DNA of 64,000 nt from Craspedostauros australis (taxonomy: Eukaryota; Bacillariophyta; Bacillariophyceae; Mastogloiales; Achnanthaceae): positions 930,001-994,000 of the forward strand of contig JAMXDE010000015.1 in the NCBI GenBank assembly GCA_026770025.1, written 5' to 3'. The notes below the pieces were generated by a model. It had not been told where the DNA came from and did no database searches. It saw nothing but the letters and a program-made list of their open reading frames with translations. How positions within the stretch are numbered: the stretch's first letter is position 1; every line of letters starts with the position of its first letter. Below, one piece after another: positions 63,504-64,000 of the stretch. The position numbers were made by a program, and so were the translations under genes.

Positions 63504-64000
63504 GGATCCAGGAATAATGGAACTGTCATAAGATTAGATTTGCAAGGAACTCATGTGCCATCAGGAGGAGAGAGAGGATGCACTGTTGTCGCCAAGTATT
63601 TGTGAAAAGGCGCACCAAAAGCACCAGAATCCGGTGCCGGGATTGTGAAGGAGACAGCGCCGAAAAGCTGATGCATGATGAGAAGCACGGCAAGCATGTT
63701 GGTGGATGCAGGTACCAGACATCGAAATAGCAAGGTAGAATATGATTACCCCAGATCCCATGACGTCGAGAAAGCAAGTCAGGCGCACGGAAAGGAACCC
63801 CTGAGACATGACCAATGACGCCGTGTTGCATCGCGAGGTTTTTTTTTTGAAATCGCCAAATAAATGCGTTACTCGAAGGAGTCAGAAAAAAAACAGCCCA
63901 TTTTCGGGTTTCGGAGCGAAATCCGTTTTTTTTTTCTGCAACACGGGACATCGTGGAGAAACATGGGACTTAAGTAGTACAAGTGGTATTTTCGGCGACC
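63504..64000. other. Right-hand flank of the transposase gene
   Basis: The flank contains T-tracts at 63840-63849 and 63926-63935 and an A-run near 63887, and no supported gene. The window ends before any element terminus could be recognised. Confidence 0.4.

Larger units (their letters stand above)
55366..63960 (+). mobile_element. Putative DNA transposon locus, ends not defined
   Basis: The extent is inferred from the transposase-nuclease gene and the repeat frame just left of it. No pair of terminal inverted repeats or target-site duplication could be matched by eye: the inverted repeat at 55383-55447 has no right-hand partner, and the T-tracts near 55498 and 63923 (both preceded by CCG) are too simple to count. 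The coding part looks intact apart from introns, so the locus could be an active element or a domesticated gene. Confidence 0.4.

Noticed and set aside
63840-63960. T-tracts preceded by CCG near 55498 and 63923 as element termini
   Set aside because: The shared sequence is mostly a homopolymer and the two occurrences are in the same orientation, not inverted; no target-site duplication was seen.
1-64000. tRNA, rRNA or spliceosomal RNA genes
   Set aside because: I scanned for the tRNA B-box (GGTTCGANTCC) and familiar snRNA starts; the few partial matches fall inside coding genes or lack a partner arm.

Overview
The window looks like nuclear DNA of a photosynthetic stramenopile, most likely a diatom or a close ochrophyte relative. 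Genes are compact, with no intron or one to two short GT-AG introns. Several proteins start with a signal peptide whose predicted cleavage site precedes an aromatic residue (ASA-FVVP, VQA-FIAP, ADA-FAVV, AAC-FLLP), which is the entry signal for plastids derived from a red alga by secondary endosymbiosis. The mix of plastid lipid and pigment enzymes with APC8, ESCRT-II, PCIF1 and GT61 genes fits a eukaryotic alga.

Layout: 56-5824 is a Ty1/copia gag-pol reading frame that looks whole. A gene-poor stretch follows to 8593. From 8594 to 34721 genes are dense: a fatty acid desaturase and a carotenoid-desaturase-type flavoprotein in divergent orientation, an ABCG half-transporter, a flavin monooxygenase with a DUF6314-like tail, a biotin-protein ligase, the APC/C subunit APC8/CDC23, a tandem pair of cytochromes P450, a PCIF1-type cap methyltransferase homologue, a leucine-rich-repeat protein, a CreA-family protein with apparent thylakoid-lumen targeting, and a fusion of a CinA/PncC amidase to a NudC-type Nudix hydrolase. 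From 34722 to 42530 there is almost 8 kb without a convincing gene; it holds low-complexity TGCA-rich DNA, a degenerate tandem repeat and two perfect hairpins. From 42531 to 55365 come a glutamine-rich bZIP factor, VPS25 with a five-codon first exon, a Lon-N-terminal-domain-like protein, and two GT61 glycosyltransferases plus a decayed third copy. From about 55.4 kb to the end is a large transposon-like locus: 30 tandem 24-residue repeats followed by a multi-exon protein that joins a piggyBac-like DDE transposase, a YqaJ/lambda-exonuclease-type nuclease and a zinc-knuckle/basic tail.

Functional links: the desaturase, carotenoid-type oxidoreductase, biotin ligase (which would serve plastid acetyl-CoA carboxylase) and CreA-like protein all carry plastid-type presequences. 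The PncC-NudC fusion would join two successive steps of NAD turnover in one chain. Splice sites were chosen by reading-frame phase and family conservation; no transcript data were available. Family calls come from recognising motifs by eye, not from database searches.
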